The notes under the pieces were generated by a model that did not search any database, was not told the origin of the DNA, and saw nothing but the letters and a program-made list of their open reading frames with translations. From positions 1 to 64,000 of the forward strand of contig NZ_RPRY01000004.1 in NCBI RefSeq assembly GCF_003949795.1: a stretch of 64,000 nt of DNA. The letters are read 5' to 3'. A program made the translations under genes and the position numbers. The DNA comes from Streptomyces sp. WAC06614. Lineage in GTDB: Bacteria > Actinomycetota > Actinomycetes > Streptomycetales > Streptomycetaceae. Position 1 is the stretch's first letter. Each line of letters opens with the position of its first letter. This document shows, piece after piece, positions 45,692 to 54,694 of this stretch.

Positions 45692-46812
45692 AGGTCCTGC
45701 ACGCCGTCACCCTGCACTCCACCAGCCATGCCTTCGGCGGGCCGGTGCGGGTGGCGCTGAACCTGGCCACGGGCCTGCGCGGGCGGGGCCACGAGGCGTC
45801 GCTGCTGGCGCTCGGCGAGGGCTTCGGGGACCCCTGGCCCACCGAGGTCGAGGGGGTGCCCGCCCGGCTCTTCCCGGCCCGCCGGCTGCTCCCGCTGGGC
45901 TTCAGCGGGATGACCTCGCCCACCCTGCTGGCCACCGCGGGCCGGCTGGTGCGCGGCGCCGACCTGGTGCACGTCCATCTGGCCCGCGACCTGGTGACGC
46001 TCCCGGTGGCGCTGGCGGCGCTGCGCGCCGGCAAGCCGCTGGTGCTCCAGACCCACGGCATGGTCGACCCGAGCGGGAAGGCGCTGGCCAAGGTGCTCGA
46101 CGCGGTGGCGGTGCGCCGGCTGCTGCGCGGGGCGGGGGCGGTGCTGTACCTGACGCCGCACGAGAAGGCCGGGCTGGACGCGGTCGTGGGAGGCGAGCCG
46201 CTGGCCAACACCGTGCACCTGGTCAACGGGGTCCCCGCGCAGGAGGAGCGCCCGGCGCCGGCCGGGCCGCCGCGGATCCTGTACTCGGCCCGGTTGCAGG
46301 CCCGTAAGCGGCCGGTGGACTTCGTCCGTGCCGCGTCCCTGGTGCGGCAGCGGTTCCCGGAGGCCCGGTACGTCCTGGCGGGACCGGACGAGGGCGAGTC
46401 CGGGGCGGTCGCGCACGAGGTGGACACCCTGCGGCTGGCCGACCGGCTGACCGTGCCGGGGGCGTTGACGAGCGAGCAGGTGCAGGCCGAGCTGCGCCGG
46501 GCGCACGTGTACGTGCTGCCCTCGGTGGACGAGCCGTTCCCGATGTCGGTGCTGGAGGCGCTGGCGGTGGGTGTTCCGGTGGTGGTCACCCGGTCCAACG
46601 GGCTGGCCCGTGCCGTGGCCGGGTCGGGCGCCGGGCGGGTCGTGGAGCCGGGCCCGGCCGGGGTGGCCGCAGGGGTGCTGGAGCTGCTGGACGAGGACGC
46701 GAACCGGGCCGCGTCGGTGGCGGCCCGGAAGCTGGCCGCGGAGGCGTACGCGATGGACGCGGTGGTCGACGCGCTCCTCACCGTCTACGGCCGACTGACC
46801 GACGGCGCCTGA
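45688..46812 (+). CDS. Glycosyltransferase family 4
   Basis: A 374-residue GT-B glycosyltransferase. The N-terminal part has SHAFGGPVRVALNLATGL, a donor/acceptor loop typical of retaining GT4 enzymes, and the C-terminal part ends in VYVLPSVDEPFPMSVLEALAVGVPVVVTRSNGL, containing the EX7E motif that binds the nucleotide sugar. The GTG at 45688 is coupled to the acetyltransferase gene by a GTGA overlap. It acts in the cytosol on a lipid-linked precursor of the same polysaccharide; the sugar is unknown. Confidence 0.9.
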   Translation: MKVLHAVTLHSTSHAFGGPVRVALNLATGLRGRGHEASLLALGEGFGDPWPTEVEGVPARLFPARRLLPLGFSGMTSPTLLATAGRLVRGADLVHVHLARDLVTLPVALAALRAGKPLVLQTHGMVDPSGKALAKVLDAVAVRRLLRGAGAVLYLTPHEKAGLDAVVGGEPLANTVHLVNGVPAQEERPAPAGPPRILYSARLQARKRPVDFVRAASLVRQRFPEARYVLAGPDEGESGAVAHEVDTLRLADRLTVPGALTSEQVQAELRRAHVYVLPSVDEPFPMSVLEALAVGVPVVVTRSNGLARAVAGSGAGRVVEPGPAGVAAGVLELLDEDANRAASVAARKLAAEAYAMDAVVDALLTVYGRLTDGA

Positions 46813-46860
46813 CGGCCGGCGCGTGACCGGCCGGCGCCGACGCCCGCCGGCTGCGTCCCG

Positions 46861-47544
46861 TTACGCCGGGATCCAGGCGTAGCACCCGTTCGACTGGAAC
46901 TCCGTCGTCCCCGAGGGAACGGTGGCGGTGATGCGGGTGCCCTGCTGCGGCGGGGTCTCCGGGCCGGAGGCCAGGATCGCGCCGTCCTTGCCGCGGGCCT
47001 GCCAGGTGCAGGCGGTGCTCTGGGTCAGCGCCCGGTACGTGCCCGGGGCCGGGGTCGTGCGGACGCCGTCGCCGAAGCCCTTCGCGGCCACGTCCAGCAG
47101 CGGCTTCTGCTCGGGGCACAGGTAGGTGACCGCGTCCTTGGCGCCCTTGATCTCGCCGGAGACGATGGCCGCGGTCGCCGCGTCCTTGTCCCGCTTGGCC
47201 GTGCGCCGGATCCGTTCGCAGGACTCCTGGCCGGCCTGCAGGACCGCGGCGGGGTCCATCTGCTCCGGTACGCGCCCGCTGAGGTACTTCTTCTCGTTGT
47301 CCTTGAAGCTGCCCGTCCGCGGGGTGAGCTTGGCGTCCGGCAGCACCGGCCCGGTGGGCCCGGCGTCGGGCGCGGTGCTCGGCGCGGGCGTGGTGTCCGC
47401 CGGGTCCGGGGCGGCCGACGCGGCCGGCGGCTTGGCCTGGGCCGTGCCGCCCGTCCCGTTGCCCTCCTTGCCCGAGCTGCTGCACGCGCTCAGGGTCAGG
47501 GCGGCGGCCAGCAGGACGGCGGCGGTCGCCGGGCGTCGGTACAT
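46861..47544 (-). CDS. Secreted lipoprotein of unknown function
   Basis: A 227-residue lipoprotein with signal and lipobox LSAC, an Ala/Pro/Thr-rich linker of about 60 residues, then a domain with two halves: FKDNEKKYLSGRVPEQ with a nearby Cys, and a beta-rich C-terminal part with three further Cys (TACTWQARGKDGAILASG, SNGCYAW). The C-terminal part resembles the small beta-sandwich found in other Streptomyces lipoproteins; no enzyme motif is seen. Start ATG 47544. It converges with the glycosyltransferase gene and follows the large LamG protein gene on the same strand, separated by a strong terminator. Confidence 0.7.
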   Translation of the reverse strand: MYRRPATAAVLLAAALTLSACSSSGKEGNGTGGTAQAKPPAASAAPDPADTTPAPSTAPDAGPTGPVLPDAKLTPRTGSFKDNEKKYLSGRVPEQMDPAAVLQAGQESCERIRRTAKRDKDAATAAIVSGEIKGAKDAVTYLCPEQKPLLDVAAKGFGDGVRTTPAPGTYRALTQSTACTWQARGKDGAILASGPETPPQQGTRITATVPSGTTEFQSNGCYAWIPA

Positions 47545-47586
47545 CACGGGCTCCCAGGGGACGGGTACGGGGGTTGCGGGGCCGGC

Positions 47587-47625
47587 GGGTGCCGGGCGGG
47601 GAGCGACGCGCCCCGCCCGGCACCC
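47587..47625 (-). terminator. Strong terminator after the LamG-domain gene
   Basis: A perfect 15-bp stem (GGGTGCCGGGCGGGG, 47587-47601, with 47611-47625) and a nine-base loop, eight bases beyond the stop at 47634. Confidence 0.85.
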
Positions 47626-47633
47626 CCGGGGGG

Positions 47634-50408
47634 CTACTTCTGGCCGAACGTGAGGACCAGCTGCGGAGTGCCCTCCGCCGCGGAGGCCTCGGACGACCAC
47701 AGCCACAGCGGGTCGGTGCCCGTGCTGGTCAGCGCCATGCTGTAGCTGGTGCCCAGCGCCGCGGAGAGGGCGGCGGTGTCCAGGTCGACGGTGTGGACCG
47801 CCGAGCCGTCCGGGACGCCCGCGAGCGAACCGAGCGCGGTCGTGCCCAGGGTGGGCTTGGTGTTGAACGTCGTGCCCGCGCCGCTCCAGGTGCCGGTGAC
47901 CGGGACCACGGTGACGGTGTCGGCCGTGCCGGCGCCCGCCTGGGTGGTGGTCTTGACCTGCAGCGAGGCCGACTTCAGGACCTGACCGGCGGGGGCCGCC
48001 GGGAGGCTGAAGCGCAGGTACGTCTCGTACGCCGAGGTGCCGCGCACCGCGAGCGAGGAGGACGTGCCGTACGCGGTGGCGGGGGCACCCTGGTTGATGT
48101 AGGTGTCCTCGGTCGCGTTCACCTCGGTGACCGTGTCGACGGGGGCCTTGGCCAGGGTGAAGTGGTTCTGGACCTGTGCCTGGGTGAGGGCCGTCGGGTA
48201 GACGGCGGTCTCGTCGAGCTGGCCGGCGAAGAAGCTGCTGGTCGGGCGGTTCGGCCAGTTGGCCAGGGTGTCGCCGCCGACGTGCCAGTAGCCGGCGTAG
48301 GACGCGGAACCGGTGACGTTGGAGCTGTCCTTCTTCTGGCCGTCGACGTAGAGCGCCATGCCGGACGGGCCCTGGGTGGCGACGACGTGGTGCCACTTGT
48401 TGTCGTTGTACGTGTCGAACAGACCGGTGGTGACGACCTTGAACCCGCCGCTGTACACGCCGAAGGCGAGACGGCCGGTGTTGGTCATGTAGATCTGCTT
48501 GTCGTACGAGACGCTGTTGCGGGTGGTGTTGTCACCGAACCCGATCAGCTTGCCGCCGCGGGTGGTGCTGGTCCTGAACCAGGTCTCCAGGGTGTAGCTG
48601 CTGCCGACGGTCTGCCGGCGGTCGCTGTGCACCTGCTGGTTGCTGCCGTTGAAGCCCATCGCGGTGCTGGAGCCGGTGACGGCGCCGGGGGTCTGGCGCA
48701 GGGCCGGGGTGTTGATCTGGACGCCGCTGGTGTTGCCGGCCGAGGAGTCGGCGACGTACGGGCTGGTGGCGTCGTCGTAGCGCCAGTAGAGCTGGGCGCC
48801 GTCGGTACGGACCTGCTGGGCGTACGCCTGCACGGTGGTCGGCACGGTCACCGAGGCCGTCGCGGACAGGGCGCTGGTGTTGCCGGCCCCGTCGGTCGCG
48901 GTCACCCGGTAGGTGTACGACTGGCCGGCCTTGACGGTGGTGTCCGTCCAGGAGGCCTGCGGGCGCTGCCAGTCCAGGGACTCCGCCTCGACGGTGGCCA
49001 CCGGGGTGGCCGCGCCGTTGCGGTAGACCTTGTACGTCAGCTTGCTGTCGTCGAGGTCGAGGCTGGTGCGCCAGCGGACCTGGACCTCGCCGGGCTTGAC
49101 GCTGGCGGCGCTCACGGACGGGGTGGTCGGGGCGCCGACGTCGCCGGTGGAGGCGAAGCGGGTCAGGGCCTGCTGCGGGGCGCCGTTGACGGTGGTGAAC
49201 TCACCGCCGACCCAGAGGTACTTCGCGCCGTCCTTCTCGGCGACCTCCATCACGCGCGGGCCGATGCCCTCGCCGAGGCCGTCGTTGGTGTCGGGCAGCC
49301 AGCCGAGCTTGCCCGGGCCGCGCACGAAGCCGTCCACCGGTGCCGGGGCGGCGCCCTTGTGGTCGGTGGGCTGGGCCAGCAGGTGGTGGCGGCGGCCGTC
49401 GCCGAACTCCAGCTCGGTGGAGCAGTCGTGGGCGTGCGAGGAGCTGTAGAGGACTCCGTCGTACGGCAGCACGGACTGGGTGGCGCCCAGGCAGCGGTCG
49501 CGCCACTTCTCGGTGAAGTCGGTGAGGTTCAGGCCGATGCGGCCGTCGAAGACGCCGCCGCCCGAGCCCTCGTTGGCGGTGTAGAAGCCGGTGGCGTCGG
49601 TGGCGATGTCCTTGACGACCGAGTTCGAGGGGATGGTGGTGTAGCTCTTCTTCAGGGCGCCGGTGGCCGCGTCCACGACCGCGAGGGCGTGGGTGTCGGA
49701 GCCGTTGACGGTGAAGAAGTCGCCGCCCAGCAGGACGTTCTTGCCGTCCGGGGTGACCTCGACGGCCCGGCCGGGCTCGTCGGCGTTGGCCACGAACGGC
49801 CTGACGGCGCCGGTGGCGGCGTCGACCGCGGCGAAGCGCTCGCGGGTCTGGCCGTCGACGGCGTTGAAGTCGCCGGCCGCGTAGAGCGTGTCACCGGTGA
49901 CGGCGAGGCCGCGGACGGTGGCGGGGAAGCCGGGGTGGAAGTCCGCCTTCGGGGTGCAGCTGGCGATGTCGATCGCGGCGACGCTGCTGACCGGGGTGCC
50001 GTTGACGGCGCCGAAGTAGCCGCCCGCGTAGAGGGTCTTCTGGTCCTTGGAGACGGCCAGGGCGCGCACGGTGGCGGTGCCCTCGCCGATGGTGAAGGAC
50101 AGCTTGCAGTCCGTGGGGGCACCCGTCGCGGCGTCCAGCGCCACGAAGTTCACCGCTTCCTGCCCGGTGCCGGCGCCGCCCTCCGGCGGGCGGACGTTCG
50201 AGAAGGTGCCACCGGCGAAGACGGTGCCGCCCGTCTGGGCCAGTGCCCAGACGATCCCGTCGGGCTGCCAGGTCGGCAGGGAGTCGGCGGTGAACGCCAC
50301 CGGCGGCGTGAGCGCGGACGCCTGCGGCATCAGCACGACTCCGAGGCCGGCGCCGGCGCCCGCCACGGACAGGACGAGGGCAGCAGTCAGCCCTCTGGAT
50401 CTACGCAT
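47634..50408 (-). CDS. Large secreted propeller/Fn3/LamG/DNRLRE protein
   Basis: A 924-residue exported protein. A signal peptide (LVLSVAGAGAGLGVVLMPQASA) is followed by a propeller of about 400 residues with repeated blades of the type LYAGGYFGAVNG, LYAAGDFNAVDG and VLLGGDFFTVNG. Next come a fibronectin type III domain (about 450-545), a concanavalin-like LamG domain (YTLETWFRTSTTRGGKLIGF, WHHVVATQGPSGMALYVDG) and a C-terminal DNRLRE-like jelly-roll domain (EDTYINQGAPATAYGTSSSL). These are binding modules; no catalytic motif is evident. It probably binds polysaccharide outside the cell. The ATG at 50408 begins the signal peptide. It lies between a lipoprotein gene and gmd in the exopolysaccharide region. 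Confidence 0.85.
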   Translation of the reverse strand: MRRSRGLTAALVLSVAGAGAGLGVVLMPQASALTPPVAFTADSLPTWQPDGIVWALAQTGGTVFAGGTFSNVRPPEGGAGTGQEAVNFVALDAATGAPTDCKLSFTIGEGTATVRALAVSKDQKTLYAGGYFGAVNGTPVSSVAAIDIASCTPKADFHPGFPATVRGLAVTGDTLYAAGDFNAVDGQTRERFAAVDAATGAVRPFVANADEPGRAVEVTPDGKNVLLGGDFFTVNGSDTHALAVVDAATGALKKSYTTIPSNSVVKDIATDATGFYTANEGSGGGVFDGRIGLNLTDFTEKWRDRCLGATQSVLPYDGVLYSSSHAHDCSTELEFGDGRRHHLLAQPTDHKGAAPAPVDGFVRGPGKLGWLPDTNDGLGEGIGPRVMEVAEKDGAKYLWVGGEFTTVNGAPQQALTRFASTGDVGAPTTPSVSAASVKPGEVQVRWRTSLDLDDSKLTYKVYRNGAATPVATVEAESLDWQRPQASWTDTTVKAGQSYTYRVTATDGAGNTSALSATASVTVPTTVQAYAQQVRTDGAQLYWRYDDATSPYVADSSAGNTSGVQINTPALRQTPGAVTGSSTAMGFNGSNQQVHSDRRQTVGSSYTLETWFRTSTTRGGKLIGFGDNTTRNSVSYDKQIYMTNTGRLAFGVYSGGFKVVTTGLFDTYNDNKWHHVVATQGPSGMALYVDGQKKDSSNVTGSASYAGYWHVGGDTLANWPNRPTSSFFAGQLDETAVYPTALTQAQVQNHFTLAKAPVDTVTEVNATEDTYINQGAPATAYGTSSSLAVRGTSAYETYLRFSLPAAPAGQVLKSASLQVKTTTQAGAGTADTVTVVPVTGTWSGAGTTFNTKPTLGTTALGSLAGVPDGSAVHTVDLDTAALSAALGTSYSMALTSTGTDPLWLWSSEASAAEGTPQLVLTFGQK

Positions 50409-50540
50409 GAACCCCCCAGGGCATCGCCCGGTTCGAATGGCTGGAATTCTCCGAACAGCCTTGCACAATGGTGCGGTTTGCCCCGGTCGCGCCCGAGTGG
50501 GATGACCGGGACATGGCACATCGCAGGGAAAATATACGGC

Positions 50541-51554
50541 CTAGCGATCGATGCGCACCGAGGCTCCGGCGAGCTGGTCCTCGACCTGCCGGATGTCGGC
50601 GTCGGTCATGATCCGGGCCAGTTCGTCGACCAGGACCGTCGGCTTCCAGCCGAGCAGCTCCTGCGCCTTGCTGCTGTCACCGATGAGGGCGTCGACCTCG
50701 CTGGGGCGCTCGTACTTGGCGTCGTACCGCACGTGCTCGGTCCAGTCGAGCCCGGCGTGCCCGAAGGAGGCCTCGACGAACTCCCGCACGGTGGCGGCGA
50801 CCCCGGTGGCGACCACGTAGTCGGTGGGCTCGTCCTGCTGGAGCATGCGCCACATGGCGTCCACGTACTCGGGGGCGTAGCCCCAGTCGCGCACGGCGTC
50901 GAGGTTGCCGAGGTAGAGCTTGTCCTGGAGGCCGGCCTTGATGCGGGCGACGGCACGGGTGATCTTGCGGGTCACGAAGGTCTCGCCGCGGCGCGGGGAC
51001 TCGTGGTTGAAGAGGATGCCGTTGACCGCGAACATGTCGTAGGCCTCGCGGTAGTTGACCGTGGCCCAGTAGGCGAAGACCTTGGCCGCGCCGTAGGGGC
51101 TGCGCGGGTGGAAGGGCGTCTGCTCGTTCTGCGGCGGCGGCGTCGCGCCGAACATCTCCGAGGAGGAGGCCTGGTAGATCCGGGTGTCCACCCCGCTGGC
51201 CTTGATGGCCTCCAGCAGCCGCAGCGCGCCGAGGCCGGTCACGTCGCCCGTGTAGAGGGGGGCGTCGAAGGAGACGCGGACATGGGACTGGGCGCCGAGG
51301 TTGTAGACCTCGTCGGGGCGGATGTCGCGCAGCAGGTTGACCAGGGCGACGCCGTCGGAGAGGTCGGCGTGGTGCAGCACGAAGGACCGGTCGACGGTCT
51401 GGGGGTCCTGGTAGACGTGGTCGATCCGCTCGGTGTTGAAGCTGGACGAGCGCCGCACGAGCCCGTGCACCGTGTAGCCCTTGGAGAGCAGGAGCTCGGC
51501 GAGGTAGGAGCCGTCCTGTCCGGTGACTCCGGTGATGAGTGCGGTCTTGCCCAT
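50541..51554 (-). CDS. gmd: GDP-mannose 4,6-dehydratase
   Basis: A 337-residue short-chain dehydrogenase/reductase-fold enzyme that converts GDP-mannose to GDP-4-keto-6-deoxymannose with bound NADP. The nucleotide loop [12 protein letters not shown], the [13 protein letters not shown] segment, catalytic S/T region with [10 protein letters not shown] and the Y-x3-K (YGAAK) are all present. The product is the substrate for Fcl, whose gene starts 294 bases away in the opposite direction. Together they supply GDP-L-fucose. Start ATG at 51554. Confidence 0.96.
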   Translation of the reverse strand: MGKTALITGVTGQDGSYLAELLLSKGYTVHGLVRRSSSFNTERIDHVYQDPQTVDRSFVLHHADLSDGVALVNLLRDIRPDEVYNLGAQSHVRVSFDAPLYTGDVTGLGALRLLEAIKASGVDTRIYQASSSEMFGATPPPQNEQTPFHPRSPYGAAKVFAYWATVNYREAYDMFAVNGILFNHESPRRGETFVTRKITRAVARIKAGLQDKLYLGNLDAVRDWGYAPEYVDAMWRMLQQDEPTDYVVATGVAATVREFVEASFGHAGLDWTEHVRYDAKYERPSEVDALIGDSSKAQELLGWKPTVLVDELARIMTDADIRQVEDQLAGASVRIDR

Positions 51555-51848
51555 GGGGTCCCCCTGATGGTCGTTGCTGGTCGGTGGAACGGTGGTGCGC
51601 CATGCCCTGGCAGGGGGTCCTGCCGGTCCGGCCCGACGCGGCGGCCGACGCCGTGACACCCGGCCGGGTCGGGGCCGGGCCCGACCGGAGCGGACGGGTT
51701 CCCGCATCGTACGCGCGTTCCCCGGTACGTCCGTTCCGGGGTGGCCGGGGTGCGCGGCGCGGGCGGCGCCCGCGCGGCCGGGCCGCCGGTGGCCCGGAAG
51801 CGCGGTCCTCCCCCGCGGCCGCCGCGGCGGTTTGGCATCATCGCCGGT

Positions 51849-52805
51849 ATGACGAATCCGAATGAGCTCCTGCCCCCGCGTGCCCGGATCTTCGTGGCCG
51901 GCCACCGTGGCCTCGTCGGGTCGGCGGTCGTGCGCCGGCTCACCGCCGACGGACACGAGGTGCTGACCCGGGGCCGCGCGGAGCTCGACCTGCGGGACGC
52001 CGCCGCGACCGCGGCGTACCTGGCGGACGTCCGGCCCGACGCGGTGGTGCTGGCCGCCGCCAAGGTCGGCGGGATCATGGCCAACAGCACCTACCCGGTG
52101 CAGTTCCTGGAGGACAACCTCCGGATCCAGCTCAGCGTCGTCGCGGGGGCGCACGCCGCCGGGGTGGCCCGGCTGCTGTTCCTCGGCTCCTCCTGCATCT
52201 ACCCCAAGCACGCGCCGCAGCCCATCACCGAGGACGCGCTGCTGACCGGTCCGCTGGAGCCGACCAACGAGGCGTACGCGCTCGCCAAGATCGCCGGCAT
52301 CGTCCAGGTCCAGTCGTACCGCAAGCAGTACGGCGCCTCGTACATCTCGGCGATGCCCACCAATCTCTACGGTCCCGGCGACAACTTCGACCTGGAGACC
52401 TCGCACGTCCTGCCGGCCCTGATCCGCCGCTTCCACGAGGCGGCGGCCGAGGGCCGCGAGGAAGTGACCCTGTGGGGCAGCGGCACCCCGCGCCGGGAGT
52501 TCCTGCACGTGGACGACCTGGCGTCGGCCTGTGCGGTGCTGCTCGCCGGCTACGACGGCGACGAGCCGGTGAACATCGGCTGCGGCGAGGACCTGACCAT
52601 CCGGGAACTGGCCGAGACGGTGGCCGAGGTCACCGGCTTCCGCGGCCGGCTCGCCTGGGACACCGGCAAGCCGGACGGCACCCCGCGCAAGCTGCTGGAC
52701 GTGACCCGGCTGACGTCGCTGGGCTGGAAGCCCGCGGTACCGCTGCGCGACGGCATCGCGGCCACCTACCGCTGGTGGCTGGACCAGCGTGCCGGGCAGA
52801 GCTGA
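51849..52805 (+). CDS. fcl: GDP-L-fucose synthase
   Basis: A 318-residue NADPH-dependent epimerase/reductase that turns GDP-4-keto-6-deoxymannose into GDP-L-fucose. It has the nucleotide loop [12 protein letters not shown], the family's [30 protein letters not shown] and catalytic Y-x3-K in [11 protein letters not shown]. The ATG at 51849 agrees with the family N-terminus. It is divergent from gmd and converges with the sugar transferase gene 19 bases beyond its stop. L-fucose is thus probably a component of the exopolysaccharide. Confidence 0.96.
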   Translation: MTNPNELLPPRARIFVAGHRGLVGSAVVRRLTADGHEVLTRGRAELDLRDAAATAAYLADVRPDAVVLAAAKVGGIMANSTYPVQFLEDNLRIQLSVVAGAHAAGVARLLFLGSSCIYPKHAPQPITEDALLTGPLEPTNEAYALAKIAGIVQVQSYRKQYGASYISAMPTNLYGPGDNFDLETSHVLPALIRRFHEAAAEGREEVTLWGSGTPRREFLHVDDLASACAVLLAGYDGDEPVNIGCGEDLTIRELAETVAEVTGFRGRLAWDTGKPDGTPRKLLDVTRLTSLGWKPAVPLRDGIAATYRWWLDQRAGQS

Positions 52806-52824
52806 ACCCACCTGACCGTGCTCC

Positions 52825-54300
52825 CTAGTACGCTCCGCGCCCGTCCACGACGGCGCGGAACGTACGGGCCACGACGTCGACATCGCTGGTGAAGGACCAG
52901 TTGTCGACGTAGCTCAGGTCCAGCTGAATCGTTTCGTCCCAGGACAGGTCCGAGCGTCCGCTGATCTGCCACAGGCCCGTCATCCCCGGCCGTACGGTCA
53001 GCCGGCGCAGGGCGACCTCGTCGTACTGGGCCACCTCCTCCGGCAGCGGCGGGCGCGGGCCGACCAGGGACATGTCCCCGGCCAGGACGTTGAAGAGCTG
53101 CGGCAGTTCGTCCAGCGAGGTGCGGCGCAGCAGGCGGCCGACCCGGGTGACGCGCGGGTCGCGGCGCATCTTGAACATCAGGCCGTCGTGCTCGTTGGCA
53201 CCGGCCAGCTCGGCCTTGCGCCGGTCGGCGTCGACCACCATGGTGCGGAACTTCCACATGACGAACGGCTGCCCGTCCCGGCCGATCCGGCGCTGCCGGT
53301 AGAAGGCGGGGCCGCGCGAGCCCAGCCGGATCGTGAGGGCCAGGCCCAGCAGGAGCGGGGAGAGCAGCACGATGCCGGCCGCGGCCCCGGTGCGGTCCAG
53401 CACCGACTTGAGCACGGGCTGGAGGCCCCGGCGCACCGGGGGCGCCACGCGCAGCACGGCGAGCCCGCCGGCCGAGAGGGTCTCCAGCCGCTTGACCGAG
53501 ACGTCCACCAGGCCGGGGAAGACGGCCAGTTCCCGTCCGGCGTCGTGCAGGGCCCAGGCGACCCGGCGCAGCCGCTCCCCCGCGAACCGGGCGCCCGGTG
53601 CGACGAGCACCAGGTCGGCGTGGTGGCTGCGGACCGCGCCGAGCACGGCCGCGCAGTCCCCCGAGGGGACCTCGGGACCCGCGGCGTCGAGCCGGGCGGC
53701 GACGGGCACCCCGCTGTCGAGGGTGCCGGGGCCGACCGGGACGACGCCGACGACGACGTACGGGTGGTCGGTACGGGCGGCCAGGTGGCCGATGACCTCC
53801 TCGGCCGCTCCCGGTTCGCCGATCACCAGCACCCGGCTGACCGCCTGTGCCTCGCGCCGGGCCGCCGACAGGTGGCGGTAGGTCAGCTTCCGCACGGCCA
53901 GCGTGACCAGCAGCGCGGGCACGAGCGCGCCGAGGGCGGCCAGCCGGGGCGTGCTCTCGCCGGTGGCGGCGCGGGCCACGGCCAGGACACCGATCAGAAT
54001 CAGCCAGTCGTGGAGCACGGGCAGGACGCCCCGGGACTCCCCGAGGGCCCGGCGGTCGTAGCGGTGGCGCACCGCCTGCACGCCGAGCCAGGCGACGGCG
54101 GCGCCGGCCGCGCAGGACCAGGGGTGCGCCTGCTGAGCTGCCCCGAAGACGAGTCCGACCGGAACGCCTGCGCCGACGAGGTCGGCGACGAGCGCCGCCG
54201 GCAGGTACCAGCGGGCCTTGTCGCCGAGCCGGCACAGCAGCCCGGTCCCGCGGATGGCCCCTCCGGCCACGCTTTGCGCAGGAAAACGGACATGCCTCAT
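52825..54300 (-). CDS. Initiating sugar-phosphate transferase (WcaJ/polyprenyl glycosylphosphotransferase)
   Basis: A 491-residue membrane enzyme that transfers a sugar-1-phosphate from a nucleotide sugar to undecaprenyl phosphate, starting each repeat unit. Four N-terminal membrane helices, a Rossmann-like CoA-binding/flavodoxin-type domain ([17 protein letters not shown]), a fifth helix and a C-terminal catalytic domain ([47 protein letters not shown]) are all in place. The start ATG at 54300 has GGGGGG upstream. Its gene converges with fcl, and it provides the first step of the exopolysaccharide pathway of this locus. Confidence 0.93.
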   Translation of the reverse strand: MRHVRFPAQSVAGGAIRGTGLLCRLGDKARWYLPAALVADLVGAGVPVGLVFGAAQQAHPWSCAAGAAVAWLGVQAVRHRYDRRALGESRGVLPVLHDWLILIGVLAVARAATGESTPRLAALGALVPALLVTLAVRKLTYRHLSAARREAQAVSRVLVIGEPGAAEEVIGHLAARTDHPYVVVGVVPVGPGTLDSGVPVAARLDAAGPEVPSGDCAAVLGAVRSHHADLVLVAPGARFAGERLRRVAWALHDAGRELAVFPGLVDVSVKRLETLSAGGLAVLRVAPPVRRGLQPVLKSVLDRTGAAAGIVLLSPLLLGLALTIRLGSRGPAFYRQRRIGRDGQPFVMWKFRTMVVDADRRKAELAGANEHDGLMFKMRRDPRVTRVGRLLRRTSLDELPQLFNVLAGDMSLVGPRPPLPEEVAQYDEVALRRLTVRPGMTGLWQISGRSDLSWDETIQLDLSYVDNWSFTSDVDVVARTFRAVVDGRGAY

Positions 54301-54694
54301 GAGCCCCCCTGGCACCTGGTCATAGGTCAGTGGCGCCTGCCCGTGGCTTCCCCTGGCGACGGGCGTCCGACGCACCGGGAAACAGTACGACAAACGTCCG
54401 TTCGTTCAGCACGGTTTGCCCGAACGAAGTCTCGCGTTGCCCAAGCGTTAGCAACCGGCACCCGGCGCTCCCGCCGCCGCTCCCGCGACCCCTGCACGCC
54501 CCTGCCACACGAAGGTGAAGAGTCCGTATAGCGGACGCGTCTGATCGGACAACGAACCAAATCCGGCCAATCATTTGACGCGGCCCTGACATTGCACGCC
54601 GGAGCTGGCACTGTTCGATCCGCACTGCGCACAGCCCTGTTCTGCCCGGCGGCCTACCCAGCCGACCGGAACCCCCCTGCAGAAGGAGTCTGCG
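54301..54694. promoter_or_regulatory. Divergent region between sugar transferase and metalloprotease genes
   Basis: About 394 bases with no gene. TTCGTTC (54401-54407) and GAACGAA (54422-54428) form a dyad 14 bases apart, on the sugar-transferase side; a TTGACG (54575-54580) on the plus strand could be a -35 for the protease but has no good -10 at the right distance. The rest shows nothing that I can support. Confidence 0.35.

Noticed and set aside
47574-51656. A plus-strand open frame of about 1,360 codons over the LamG gene and gmd.
   Set aside because: Antisense shadow of two well-supported genes.
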